A DNA stretch of 64,000 bases from Madurella fahalii. Taxonomy: Eukaryota > Ascomycota > Sordariomycetes > Sordariales. The DNA is taken from NCBI GenBank assembly GCA_029876055.1, contig CM056878.1, positions 2,418,001 through 2,482,000 on the forward strand, in the 5' to 3' direction. Every line of letters begins with the position of its first letter. Position 1 is the first letter of the stretch. The notes under the pieces were generated by a model. It ran no database searches. It was not told the DNA's origin and worked only from the letters and a program-made list of their open reading frames with translations. Shown piece by piece: positions 11,626-22,445 of this stretch. Made by a program: the position numbers and the translations under genes.

Positions 11626-14331
11626 ATGGCGCCCGAGCCGAATCCCGATCACCATGACCACAAGAAGAAGGTTAACTTGATGTACGGTGCCATATTCGAT
11701 GCCTCCCTAAGTCTTAGAACCGCGGCGGCAAGCTAACTGCGAGCACAGGGATGCGTCCGGAGCAGAGCGCAAGGACGAAGACGACACGGCAACTGCCATC
11801 CTCAAGAAGAAGAAAAAGCCTAACCAGTTGATGTACGTGAGGCCTGCCGTCATGGTCCTTGGCCGACCCGCTGACAAGATGCAGGGTCACTGATGCAGTC
11901 AATGATGACAACTCGATTATCGCCCTCTCGAACAACACGATGGAGGCGCTCCAGCTCTTCCGTGGCGACACGGTACTGGTTCGCGGCAAGAAGAGGAAGG
12001 ACACCGTGCTGATCGTCCTTGCCGACGACGACCTGGATGACGGCAGCGCCCGCATCAACCGGGTCGTCCGTCACAACCTGCGTGTCAAGCACGGCGACAT
12101 CATCACCATCCACCCTTGCCCCGATATCAAATATGTGAGTACCGAGCCGTTGCCGCGGCTTTGGACCAGAGCGCTGACAGTATACTAGGCCAAGCGGATC
12201 GCCGTTCTGCCGATCGCGGACACAGTTGAGGGCCTGACCGGGTCGCTTTTCGATGTCTTTCTCGCTCCCTACTTCCGGGAGGCGTATCGGCCCGTCAGGC
12301 AGGGCGATCTCTTCATAGTGCGTGGGGGTATGAGGCAAGTTGAGTTCAAGGTCGTCGAGGTCGACCCCCCCGAATACGGCATCGTCGCTCAGGATACGGT
12401 TATCCATTGCGAGGGGGAGCCTATTCAGCGCGACGAGGAGGAAAACAACCTGAATGAGGTTGGCTACGACGATATTGGCGGCTGCCGTAAGCAGATGGCT
12501 CAGATCCGGGAGATGGTTGAGCTGCCGCTCCGGCACCCCCAGCTTTTCAAGTCGATCGGTATCAAGCCTCCTCGTGGCGTTCTTCTCTACGGACCTCCCG
12601 GCACCGGCAAGACGCTCATGGCCCGCGCCGTGGCCAACGAGACGGGCGCTTTCTTCTTCCTCATCAACGGGCCCGAGATCATGTCCAAGATGGCCGGCGA
12701 GTCCGAATCCAACTTGAGAAAAGCTTTTGAGGAAGCCGAGAAGAACTCCCCCGCTATTATCTTCATCGACGAAATCGACTCGATCGCTCCGAAGCGTGAG
12801 AAGACAAACGGCGAGGTCGAGCGCCGTGTCGTGTCTCAGCTGCTGACCTTGATGGACGGCATGAAGGCGCGGTCCAATGTTGTCGTCATGGCAGCAACTA
12901 ACCGGCCCAACTCGATCGACCCTGCTCTGCGCCGCTTCGGCCGCTTCGATCGCGAGGTTGACATTGGTATCCCCGACCCTACCGGCCGCCTGGAGATCTT
13001 GCAGATCCACACCAAGAACATGAAGCTGGCAGATGACGTCGACCTTGAGCAGATCGCCGCCGAGACCCATGGCTATGTCGGCTCTGATGTTGCTGCCCTT
13101 TGCTCCGAGGCCGCCATGCAGCAGATCCGTGAGAAGATGGATCTCATCGACTTGGACGAGGATACTATTGACGCCGAGGTTCTCGATTCGCTTGGCGTGA
13201 CAATGGAGAACTTCCGCTTCGCCCTTGGTGTGTCTAACCCTTCGGCTCTCCGCGAGGTCGCTGTTGTCGAAGTTCCCAACGTCCGCTGGGAGGACATTGG
13301 CGGTCTGGAGAATGTCAAGCAGGAGCTCAAGGAGAGCGTCCAATACCCTGTCGACCACCCCGAGAAGTTCCTCAAGTTCGGTCTGTCGCCGTCCCGTGGT
13401 GTCCTGTTCTATGGCCCACCTGGTACGGGTAAGACGATGTTGGCCAAGGCTGTTGCCAACGAGTGCGCTGCCAATTTCATCTCGGTGAAGGGCCCCGAAC
13501 TACTTTCTATGTGGTTCGGTGAGTCAGAGAGCAACATCCGTGACATCTTCGACAAGGCACGTGCCGCTGCTCCCTGCGTCGTTTTCCTTGATGAGCTAGA
13601 TTCCATTGCCAAGGCTCGTGGCGGTTCAGTCGGCGATGCAGGCGGTGCCTCCGACCGTGTCGTCAACCAGCTCCTGACTGGTAAGCGTATAATGAAGAAC
13701 ATGCCGCTGTCACGCATATACTGACAAATACTGCGCAGAAATGGACGGTATGACTTCGAAGAAGAATGTCTTCGTCATCGGCGCTACCAACCGACCGGAG
13801 CAGCTTGATCCTGCTCTGTGCCGCCCGGGCCGTCTTGACTCGCTCATCTATGTGCCTCTGCCCGACGAGCCTGGCCGTCTAAGCATTCTCAAGGCTCAAC
13901 TGCGGAAGACGCCGGTTGCCGATGATGTTGACCTTCAGTACATCGCGTCGAAGACCCACGGCTTCTCTGGTGCCGATCTTGGCTTCATCACCCAGCGTGC
14001 TGTCAAGCTGGCTATCAAGGAGTCGATTGCGGCTGAGATCCAGCGGACTAAGGACCGTGAGGCCGCTGGCGAGGACGTCGAGATGGAGGATGATGAGGAC
14101 CCCGTGCCTGAGCTTACCAAGCGCCACTTTGAGGAGGCAATGCAGATGGCTCGGCGCTCAGTTACCGACGTCGAGATTCGCCGCTACGAGGCGTTTGCCC
14201 AGCAAATGAAGAATGCCGGTCCTGGCGCCTACTTCAAGTTCCCCGAGGGCGGTGTTGATAGCGGCGGCAACTCTGGCGGTGCTGGCAACTCGTTTGGCGA
14301 TGCCGGCAACGACGATGGCCTCTACGATTAA
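11626..14331 (+). CDS. cdc48: AAA+ ATPase Cdc48/p97
   Basis: Five exons (11626-11681, 11749-11832, 11885-12134, 12189-13680, 13739-14331) give 824 aa, the usual length. Cdc48 is the hexameric segregase that, with Ufd1-Npl4 and other cofactors, extracts ubiquitinated proteins for proteasomal degradation, ERAD and membrane fusion. The N domain (to about residue 200) includes VTDAVNDDNSIIALSNN. D1 has Walker A GPPGTGKT (265-272) and Walker B FIDE (D324/E325). D2 has Walker A at 539-546 and Walker B FLDE (D598/E599). Both second-region-of-homology segments are present (ATNRPNSIDPALRRFGRFD and ATNRPEQLDPAL). The tail ends DDGLYD, the C-terminal Tyr-containing cofactor-binding motif. Introns 1 and 2 interrupt the frame at identical TTGAT|GTACG junctions and flank an exon of exactly 28 codons. 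Confidence 0.97.
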
Positions 14332-15462
14332 GTGGCGGGATTCCTGGTTCCTGGGCAGACATAGCCATGAGTCTCCGGGTCTCGTGTATTCTAGTTTTCC
14401 TTAATCATGATCTCTCTCGTCGTCTGCACGCCCGGCGGATAGTCCGGTGGAGAACAAAAAGCTGGTGGCAACTTGCTCAGCCAATGACTACTTTCAATTC
14501 TCTCATTTGGTAGATTGACTGCTGGATCGGGGAGGCGGAGTCGGGTAGAGGCTGGCATTGGAAACAATGCCGAATGGGTTCAGGTCGTTGGTGGCCTGCC
14601 AGCGAGAGAACCAATACATAGACTAAGCAGACGTTTTGCTTACCATGTTCTCGGCGATGTGACTCGACAAATGATGCGGTGGCCCCTTCGAGGGACTGAC
14701 TCGGCTTGATCCGTACCACGGCGGCAACTGTAGAGCAAAATTGGAGCCGCAAGGCCTATCGTAGGGCCCGCAATACTAGGACCGAGGCAGAGTCAAGAGC
14801 CAGCACAGTTTCTACCCATTTGGTCGGAAGAAGAGTATGTAGTATTATCGCACGTGGCCCCCGTGACGCGCTAGAAGAAAAATCTATCTTGTACATGCAA
14901 GTGAATAGAAGGCGTATTTTTCATTATTGAGCAGTCATCGTCATACGTCGTCGTCGTCGGCAACCCGTTTTCCCCCCACCATCCTTCTCGACGCAAAATC
15001 GCAGGCGGGCCATCGGCAGCGGCATCGGCGGGCAAGAGACAACCTGTTCGTTGCCTGTCTAGGCAGCCCAATTTTATTTTTTATTTTCTTCTTTTTGTTT
15101 TCCCCTTTCGTTCCGCCAGCTGCTAGTCGTATTGCCTCCCTGTATCGGTGAATGATATGTCGTGTGTCAAGTGCATGTGCCATGCCCATGCCACATTTTC
15201 CTGCTCGGTTGCCACGCCCTCTCCCTTTCCTTCCAATGCCGAGTTCGGGTAGCCACAGCGGCCGTTGTATATAAATATGCGTGTGTGTATATATATTTAT
15301 GTGTGTGTGTGTGTGTGTGTGTGCGTGTTTGATGTGTGTCATTTGTGCAAGATGAACGCAGGCTCAGCCAATTGACCAGTCCCGCCAACCAGCGAGCCGG
15401 CAGTTAGGGGCTACCAGCAGCTAACACCCCTTGTGTCCCTTTCCCCATGCCATGTCCGCTGC
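14332..15462. other. Spacer between convergent cdc48 and the 176-aa gene
   Basis: This is the 3' region of two convergent genes. I see no gene. It contains an AT/GT-rich microsatellite near 15262-15330 and a T-rich run at 15073-15108. Confidence 0.6.
15281..15330. repeat. GT/TA dinucleotide microsatellite
   Basis: A mixed run of GT, TA and then about eleven pure GT units (15301-15322) forms an alternating purine-pyrimidine tract in a convergent intergenic region. Confidence 0.85.
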
Positions 15463-16079
15463 TCATGTCGTCCCGCTGTCGTCGAGTTCGCACACTGTAT
15501 CCAGACATTCCCTTGTCACTTTGAGCGCTTCGTCGACTACAGACTCTGGGACGGCCAGGCTTGGTCTGCCGGTGGCGGCGGGGGCGGCGGAGGTGCCATT
15601 GTTGGTTGTTCCGTTCGTCCCCTCTGCCTTCTTGCCGTTTACTCCTCCGCCGCCTTCCTCTGCAGAGCCGGTGCCGTTTACAGCCTTGGCCGTACTTGGT
15701 GATAGCGCAGTGTCTTGTCGCACGTCTTCGATCACGCGGCGGAGGAGGGCCGGGAAGGTGGTTACTTCGCCTGAGCGGAGGAGGGAAAGCGCATGGGTCT
15801 GGATGGTTGTAGGCCAGTTGGAGGGGTCGGAGTGGAGGGAGTGGAGGAGGTGGTCTTGGATTCTGTGCAGGAGGGGGAAGGAGGCAAGGTCAGCTCAGTT
15901 TGCGCTTGATGCACCGCGTTGCTGGTGCAAGAATTACGGAAGGCTTACTTCGTAACGTGGCCGTCCTTTATTAAGAGTGTGTTGATTTGTGATCTGAGGT
16001 CTGGATCGAGTGTGGCGGCCGTGTAGTTGGCGGCCGACGAGGGCACCTTGACAGGTGTTGATGGGTTCTGGCTCGCCAT
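15463..16079 (-). CDS. Unrecognised 176-aa protein
   Basis: Two exons, 16079-15949 and 15862-15463, give 176 aa; the 86-nt intron has GTAAGC and CACAG ends. I do not recognise a named family. Residues about 22-110 look like a compact helical domain: TLDPDLRSQINTLLIKDGHV, then DHLLHSLHSDPSNWPTTIQT, then HALSLLRSGEVTTFPALLRRV. A Gly/Asn/Thr/Ala-rich linker follows (about 120-155), then a final helix with VPESVVDEALKVTRECL. The spliced frame continues smoothly through the predicted helices, which supports a real gene. No signal peptide or membrane segment is visible, so the protein is probably cytosolic or nuclear. It is divergent from the secreted-protein gene on the right and convergent with cdc48. 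Confidence 0.72.
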
Positions 16080-17437
16080 GACGGGTGCTGGGTAGGAAAC
16101 CCGGAGGACGATGTAGCGGACAGGTCGATGGCCTCTCTCGGACTCGTCGCTTTTGCCGCCAATACTTTTGCAACCACTTGCTTCGGGATGCGCGACGCGC
16201 GGAATCAATTCAATGGCAGCGGAGCAAGCTGAGCTTCGGTACTCTGCGATTGCTCGGCTAGGCGCTGTGCGGCGCGGAGGCAGGCGATGCTGAGCTTTTC
16301 GAGGTTGCACCTGCTGAACAAGCGCACGAAGACTGGAGCCGTCGGAGATACCAGACCCGGTCAGAATGCAATGCGTTTTGCCGAAAGGAGCGAAGGTGAT
16401 CGAGCCGGCGTTGGGATGCTGCGCAAGGCTGAAGGTTGTTGGAGCAAGGCTGATGGAATTGGTGAAGCCCAAGGATTAACACCATAACGTTATGTGGTCT
16501 AAGCGCTGTATTACTTGGCCGCACGTGAGACCAGGGGTCAATAGGAACCCCCGTCCAGCGACGTCGCCAAGACATTATCTCTGGCGGTCGTTGCTCTTAG
16601 CGACCGCCGTTGCTTCCGTTCTATTTGTCGCCCCTTATTCTTCCCCCTATTCTTGGGTGAAATCCAACAGATCAGTAGGAAATCCACACACAGTGAAACC
16701 CAACCTGGAACGGCGCTGCCTCGGTTTCCCAGCCCAGACAAGTACACCATGCCTGGATTTCCCGTCTCTGGTGTCGCTCTGACTATCTTGTGTTGTGCAG
16801 ATGTGAAAATGACCAGATTTAAGTCTCTATCACGCAACCATCAAAGTTTAGTCAGTAAGCCGGTTCACATGAACGCCGAACATCCATCGGCACAGACGAG
16901 TATAGCACCGCGCAAGCTCATACCTGCATCAGCGGCACTTGGCTTGTTAGCCCACCGGAGCACAGATGGCATCAACCTACTGTTTCTGGGACTAAGCTCT
17001 CAACTAGGCGGGCTAGGCTCCTATTTAAATGCGATCCGCAGCGATGGCGACATTGAAAACCCACCGTGCTACTTCTGGCTCGAGAAAATCGGTTTCTAGC
17101 TCACGGCGCGTTAGCACGCAGGCCCGTGTGTTCTAGGGGTATAAAACAAGCTACTTGCCCCGTCCTAGCCTCCCCCTTTTTTCCTTTCGATTGTCCCTAA
17201 TTCATCCCTGCAGATCGTCTCTCTGGATCAGACAAACCAGACACACACTCTTTTCATCGGCCACGTCTATTTGCCATAAGAAAAAGATCGATCTCTCCTC
17301 TCTTACTCCTGCAAAATCATCTGGACCAGAGCCCGAGACACATTCCGTCTCTTTCATCGACAACACGCTCGTCTTCAAACACTTCAAAGAGCGTCTCCTC
17401 CCTTCCCCAGACAGCTGTTGCGGACGGGAGGGAAAAG
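16080..17437. other. Divergent promoter region between the 176-aa gene and the secreted-protein gene
   Basis: No additional gene is supported. A 148-codon open frame at 16653-17099 has no family resemblance. The right part contains a TATA-type element and a CT-rich leader of the secreted-protein gene. Confidence 0.55.
17140..17146 (+). promoter_or_regulatory. Probable TATA box of the secreted-protein gene
   Basis: TATAAAA is followed about 20-60 nt later by pyrimidine-rich sequence typical of fungal start sites. This would give a leader of roughly 250 nt before the ATG at 17438. It is a motif-based call. Confidence 0.5.
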
Positions 17438-17941
17438 ATGCATTTCAACCATTTTGTTGTCAGCCTCGCGGCTCTGACCGCACCTTTCGGCGTCGCGGCC
17501 GCTCCTCCATTCACACTCCCCAAAAACGGCACGGATGTCAAGATCGCCCTCCCCGATGGGGACCACAAAATCTCTGTCGACCTCGGCCCCGGCCCAGCCA
17601 TCCTCAAGAACACCACCGGGTTCGGCGAAGGCACGGACAACCTTGATCCAGTTGTCAGCATTACTCCTGGCGAGCCCCATGGCCGTATCCTCGGCAGAGA
17701 CGGTGACCAGGATCGCAACGAGACCAAGGGGGACGATAACAAAAGTATCTTGGTGGCGTTTGCAGGCGGTGTCGCCGGCGGTGCGGCAGATGGCGCAGGT
17801 GGCGGTGTGGCCGGTGCTGGTGCTGGCATTCTCTTTGGCCTCGCCAAACCTAAGATGAGGGAAGGCAAGGGGAGCAAGGTCGGCAAAGGCGGTAGAGGCG
17901 GAAAGGGCAGAAAGGGCGGCAAAGCAAAGAAGGCATCTTAG
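17438..17941 (+). CDS. Small secreted protein with glycine-zipper segment and Lys/Gly tail
   Basis: A single exon gives 167 aa. I do not recognise the family. Residues 1-21 form a signal peptide (hydrophobic core, cleavage near GVAAA|PP). The mature part (22-100) has three N-glycosylation sequons (N30GT, N58TT, N94ET). A hydrophobic Gly/Ala segment at 103-135 contains repeated GxxxG spacing (AGGVAGGAADGAGGGVAGAG) and ends ILFGL. The tail (138-167) is strongly basic, with repeated GK and GR pairs. The start is supported by an AAAAGATGC context, a signal peptide immediately after it, and an upstream TATA box. It may enter or coat membranes or walls, or bind anionic polymers; this is inference from composition. 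It could also be processed at the basic tail. No intron is visible. Confidence 0.7.
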   Translation: MHFNHFVVSLAALTAPFGVAAAPPFTLPKNGTDVKIALPDGDHKISVDLGPGPAILKNTTGFGEGTDNLDPVVSITPGEPHGRILGRDGDQDRNETKGDDNKSILVAFAGGVAGGAADGAGGGVAGAGAGILFGLAKPKMREGKGSKVGKGGRGGKGRKGGKAKKAS

Positions 17942-20900
17942 CAATCATGAACTTGGCGGCATATTGTGTTGATGAGCCGGTGATGTGATGATAACGGTCC
18001 TTCCTATCTCGAGCCGTGTGAGAATCTCGAGAAGGCCGAAGAGGGAGGACACAGGCACGCGCGCATACAGACACACAGACACACACGCGCGCGCGCGCAC
18101 ACGCACTGACTTGCACACGGGAACACGGACAAGGCAAGCACATACACATGTATACACACCCATGTCCTCACACATGTTTTCACATGTGCACACACGACGA
18201 AAGTGGAGAAGAAGGGAGGGAAGGCGGGGGGGCGGGGTTGTCACAATGATAGGCCTAATCAGCAAGAAAGGAAAAGGGTGGATAGACGGCGTTGATAGAA
18301 AGGGGGTTTGGGGTACTGTACTTTACACTGGGCATGGCTGACTTGGATGCGTCAGGCAGTAATTGGAGTGTTGTTCGGGCCAGACTGACTGCAACTGCCT
18401 TGGTGTTGAATGCTTCGTGAAGTGATCTCGCCCGTTCAATTACCGTGTGTATTACCGGTGACTGAACTTCGAATCACTTACTTACGCATCTACTCTGCCT
18501 TTGTAGCATAATCGTGTTTACTTGGTACTATTTCAATCAGCCGCATGAGCCTTCCTGTCGACGCATCTGTTTGTGACATCGGAGTTGGAACAGTACATCG
18601 ATGTCGCATGTACCTAGGATTACGCATGGAAGAGGTGGCGAGATTATCGTGGGTTTAGGCAGCTTTTGAAGGCGGACGGTTACAAAATCACGTACGTGTC
18701 TGCTTGTAACTGTTGGTGAGAAAGAAATTGAGCGCGGCAAGCTAGCTCCCCGGTGTATGTTGGCTGTTGGGCCTTCGGCCATCAAAGCATCAGCGCCCAT
18801 TATCTGGGGGCGGGAGGGGTCAAACGCCACCGCCAACGGGCAACGGTGCGAGCCACGTTGGGTTCGGACAGCAGACGAGAGAAGCCGGAGAAGGCGCGGA
18901 TAAACACTCCATAGTTACGAATTTTGCCCAGGTTACCGCGACTTCCTTCGGCGTTGTGCCGGTTCCCCTTCCAGAGATTGAGGTGAGCATGGAATGGCAC
19001 CCAAACACAAAACACAAAACCTTCGCCACCGAAAGAAAGTTGGGGAAGCATTCCGACCCAATCCCGGGTTAGCGAACACGTGAAAACGTGGGTGAACAGC
19101 CATCACGACAAGCGGAAGCACGACATGGGGCATGGGACACGGCTAGACAAGGTCTAGCCACGACGGCCGCAAGGTCAGATCTTCGAGAGCCCTGGAAGAC
19201 GCAAGATCCGGCAGCTGAGAAAAAAAATCGGTCTGCCTAGCCCCGTCCCCCTTCCCTCCATTCAGAGACCCAAGACCCGTTGCCGTGATCCCGATGTGTG
19301 GTCCCACATCTGCAAGATCCAACACAGCAGGCCTAGCGCAGGCGCCACCGTGCCGGTAGGGGGGAACGGGTTTGTCACTCAGCCTCAATGGTTGGATGGC
19401 AGTATACTGCAGCAGAGGAGGGGGTGAGTCTAGACAGGTAGGTTTTCTCGTACCGGTGTTTCAGGAGGGCCCGTACCGGTCGATCTTGGTGGTGTACTCG
19501 TACTGTAGCTGTGCCCAATACATCAGCATGCATGTCCAAAATACGTGCATACGCATGCCTTCAGCCCAGATCAGACGAGGGGCCGCACCTCTCGTCTCCC
19601 CTCCCCCTCCCCCTCCCCTCCCTGTCCTGGTCCCTTTCCCCATCCCCTTCCCCCCTCCTGTATGTGACGCAACAGCGAGCTACCCTAGCCAGGGCGCTTG
19701 CTGCAGGTGTGCCTTCGGATCATAAGCGATCGGACATGCGGGACGATGTGCGGGTACAGACCGCGATTAGCGACGGGGAGTGGGACACCCAGGCTTGTGG
19801 GATGGGTCGAGATTGACTCCCATGCCAAGCTAAGGTAGACATGCCTATACATTTGGCTGGCTGACAGACGTTGCAAACAAGGCCTCCCGTCCAAAAAGGG
19901 CCTGGGCCCACGGTTGTTCTGTCCCGAGCCAGCCTTGGGGGATGGGCTCCCAAGCGCCTGGGATTCGTCATCTCTGCGTAGGCCATCTAAAGCAATGTGA
20001 CAGTGCCGAACAATGGAAAACGAGAGACGAGAGACGAGATGCGAGCGAGGCGCCATCGGGCGCACCTCCTGCAGTTCTGTATAGTGCCGTCGTGCAGTGG
20101 CCGCCAGTGGCAGCAGCATGCACCTGCCGTCAAGCTCTGGCTGCATCTGCAGCGGGCCCGATTCGGAAGTTGAAGAGCCCCAATGCGGAATGATTCCTCC
20201 TCGTATCTTGGAAACAAGGTCTCGCTATTCGAACAACTTGGACCCGTCCGGACACCTGCTGCACGCCATCTTCCATCCAAAGTCGGGCGCTTGGGATGGA
20301 CGGCACGCATGCCATCCAGAAAAAGGGGGGAGGGGAAGAAGGACCCGCCGGTCACCTTGATGCCAAGACTGTTACGCAGTAGGAATGAGGCTCTGCCGAT
20401 CTTATGCTGCTCGGCCTGTTTTCTTACCCGAATCCATCTGCTGTGTGACCCATCAGAAGTGTAGCAATGTCGTTCTTGGGGTTTTGGCGGCTGTGTTGAG
20501 AGGCTGCCCAAAACACAAAAAGATACTTGTTGCCTGTCGACCAGAGGGAAATTGGCTTGTTTCTGCAGATGGTTCAGCATTGAGAGCATCACAGGGAGAA
20601 GAAGAGTTGCATCATACCGCTAAAATTGCTTCTGGACGGCACTGACCAGTCCATTAAACACGTCAAGAATACCATATGCGAACGGCCAATCCTTTGCGTA
20701 CGCTCACCGCTGTCCTGCTTCGTGGTTCCTCGCTCACGACAACGACCACCTCAACGCCGAAGATAACTGCCTAGAAGAGCCTGCAGCGGATATGGATCAT
20801 GTAGCATTCCTTGCGAGGGTTTGATGGCAAATTTAACCTTGGATCTTGGTAGGGCGGGTCTACAGCAGTTAAGATGGCGTTAACCACAGCTGGGGCCGGG

Positions 20901-21529
20901 CTCACTGTCGGCTTCTCATAGTTTTGCCGGGTCCCGTGGTCCAATTTCTTTCATCAGCTCCTCAACCATGGTGTGAGAGCAAGGGGCGCCCATAATTACT
21001 CATTCATCCATATGCTCCGTTAAGGGCTCCTTTGAAGTCACTCCCTGATGGCTGAGTGAACCAGGGGTTATTATAGCACGCCTGATAGCCGCCATGGAGG
21101 GCATTGTGCTCGTAACTACTGCTATTGTTCCCGGTAACAGAGTATTCACAGTCGTCAACCGGCGAGGTTCTCTATTCGTGCTTCTAAGACGAGGGGAACA
21201 ATGGCGCAGTAGAGCTGAATAGAGCCGGCATTGTCCGGATTAGACCCCACCTTCACCGGCATTCCGGTGTGGGTCTCGGGCCACCCGGCCGGGGCCGTGA
21301 TCGCACCCGTAGTCACTCGGGGGAAGACATATCATCGGCGCCGGACCTTCTCGGAGCCAGACCTACCTTCCCGAAAATTCACATTTCTTCTCCGGAGGTA
21401 CCCGGAAAACAACGTTTTTCTTTACGAGTTTGTGCATCACCGCTACCAGCAGCAACGATAACAACAACGCCGCGAGCACCACCACCTCGTCATCACCTTC
21501 TTTTTGTTTATGCCAAACTTCAACCAACT
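17942..21529. other. 3.6 kb region without a recognisable gene
   Basis: The left end is the 3' region of the secreted-protein gene, with a CA/CG microsatellite at 18068-18106. A C-rich block occurs near 19595-19665. Open frames up to 201 codons (19987-20592, minus) lack family resemblance and splice-consistent partners. The last 250 nt probably form the leader of the 204-aa gene. Confidence 0.5.
18068..18106. repeat. CA/CG alternating microsatellite
   Basis: A run of CA units flanks a core of alternating CG. This is an alternating purine-pyrimidine tract of the kind that can adopt left-handed DNA. It lies 130 nt after the secreted-protein stop codon. Confidence 0.85.
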
Positions 21530-22397
21530 ATGCCTCACTCTGTGAGAAGTGAAGACGAGGACGACATCGTCCACACGTCGCGTCTTACGTCGCCGGCCGC
21601 TCCGGCTTCGGCTCCAACTCAGGCCGCATCAACCAACGGCGTAGGCACTACCACCGCTAGCAACAACAACAATTACCCCGCCTCCGCCCCCTCTGTTGCA
21701 GCTGCGCCCGCCCAGTCGCCGCCGACAACGATAACGTTCGCCCGGGTCGCCATCCCGGCAGGCGGGAGAAACGGAGGCGGCGTGAGCCTCCTCAGCGCCC
21801 TCTTGGCGACGCCTATCGCCCCGGCCCCCCAGCATAGCGTCAATGGCCGGCCTGGTACCCCGGTTGACCTTGTCCCTTTCTCGGCGCCCTCTCCAGCCCC
21901 CGCCGCTGAAGGTAAAGTACCAACCCACCGTGTGCTCGGCTCGATCAGGCCGAGAGACATGTAGTTAGCTAACCACCCCCTTCCTCTACCCTTTTCCAGA
22001 CCAACGCCGCGTCAGCCCGTCAGCGTTGTCGGCTCCCGTCGCCATCCCCAACGCCTGGCGCCGCGACTTCTTGCGCGGCGTGCCGAGACCTGTCGTAAGT
22101 ACTTCCTTACCCACCTCTGGTTTCCCGTTTGTAGTGGCCCGTGATGCTAACACAACGGCCAATTTACAAGGGCGTCCCCCCTCGCGACGCCGAGGAGAGG
22201 CAGCGACAGCGTGACCAATCAGTCGCCTTCACCGCGGTACGGGCATGCCCGAGTTTTTTGCTTCGCATCTCCGGCTTTGGTTGGTTGTACTTGCTAACCG
22301 ATGATTGGGGAGAGGGAAAAAACAGGAGGAAATCGCCGCTGAATTTGAGGCACTCCATCGTGCCCACCAAGATCGTCTCTCGCATGAGAGAGAGTAG
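21530..22397 (+). CDS. Unrecognised 204-aa protein, four exons
   Basis: Exons 21530-21911, 22000-22094, 22171-22236 and 22326-22397 join in frame to 204 aa. Each intron carries a GCTAAC-type branch site and AG acceptor, which is strong internal support for a real gene. I do not recognise the family. Residues 1-127 are low complexity (acidic SEDEDD, then Ala/Pro/Ser/Thr/Asn-rich with a hydrophobic patch GVSLLSALLATPIAP). Residues 128-204 are charged and helical: NAWRRDFLRGVPRPVGVPP, then RDAEERQRQRDQS, then AAEFEALHRAHQDRLSHERE at the C-terminus. No signal peptide or membrane helix is obvious. The start was taken at 21530 because the same frame upstream reads through sequence resembling leader, and an ATG at 21510 is out of frame. 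A G-quadruplex-type repeat lies 27 nt after the stop. Confidence 0.68.
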
Positions 22398-22423
22398 AGA
22401 GAAAGGAACAGCAAAGGGACAGA

Positions 22424-22445
22424 GGGTTGGGGTTGGGGTTGGGGG
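22424..22445 (+). repeat. G-quadruplex-type GGGGTT repeat
   Basis: Four G-runs separated by TT (GGGTTGGGGTTGGGGTTGGGGG) lie in the probable 3' untranslated region of the 204-aa gene. They fit the four-run quadruplex pattern on the transcribed sense strand. Confidence 0.8.

Noticed and set aside
11850..13358. 502-codon antisense frame inside cdc48
   Set aside because: It arises from strong GC-ending codon use in cdc48, and the product (Asp/Leu/Val/His-rich) resembles no family. The sense strand is unambiguous.
16653..17099. 148-codon frame upstream of the secreted-protein gene
   Set aside because: It has no family resemblance and no signal peptide; it overlaps other frames and lies in a promoter-like region.
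19987..20592. 201-codon minus-strand frame
   Set aside because: It has mixed composition, no motif and no splice-supported continuation; it is probably chance.
22424..22445. Internal telomere or chromosome-end relic
   Set aside because: The unit is GGGGTT rather than TTAGGG, there are only four runs, and it lies next to a normal gene.
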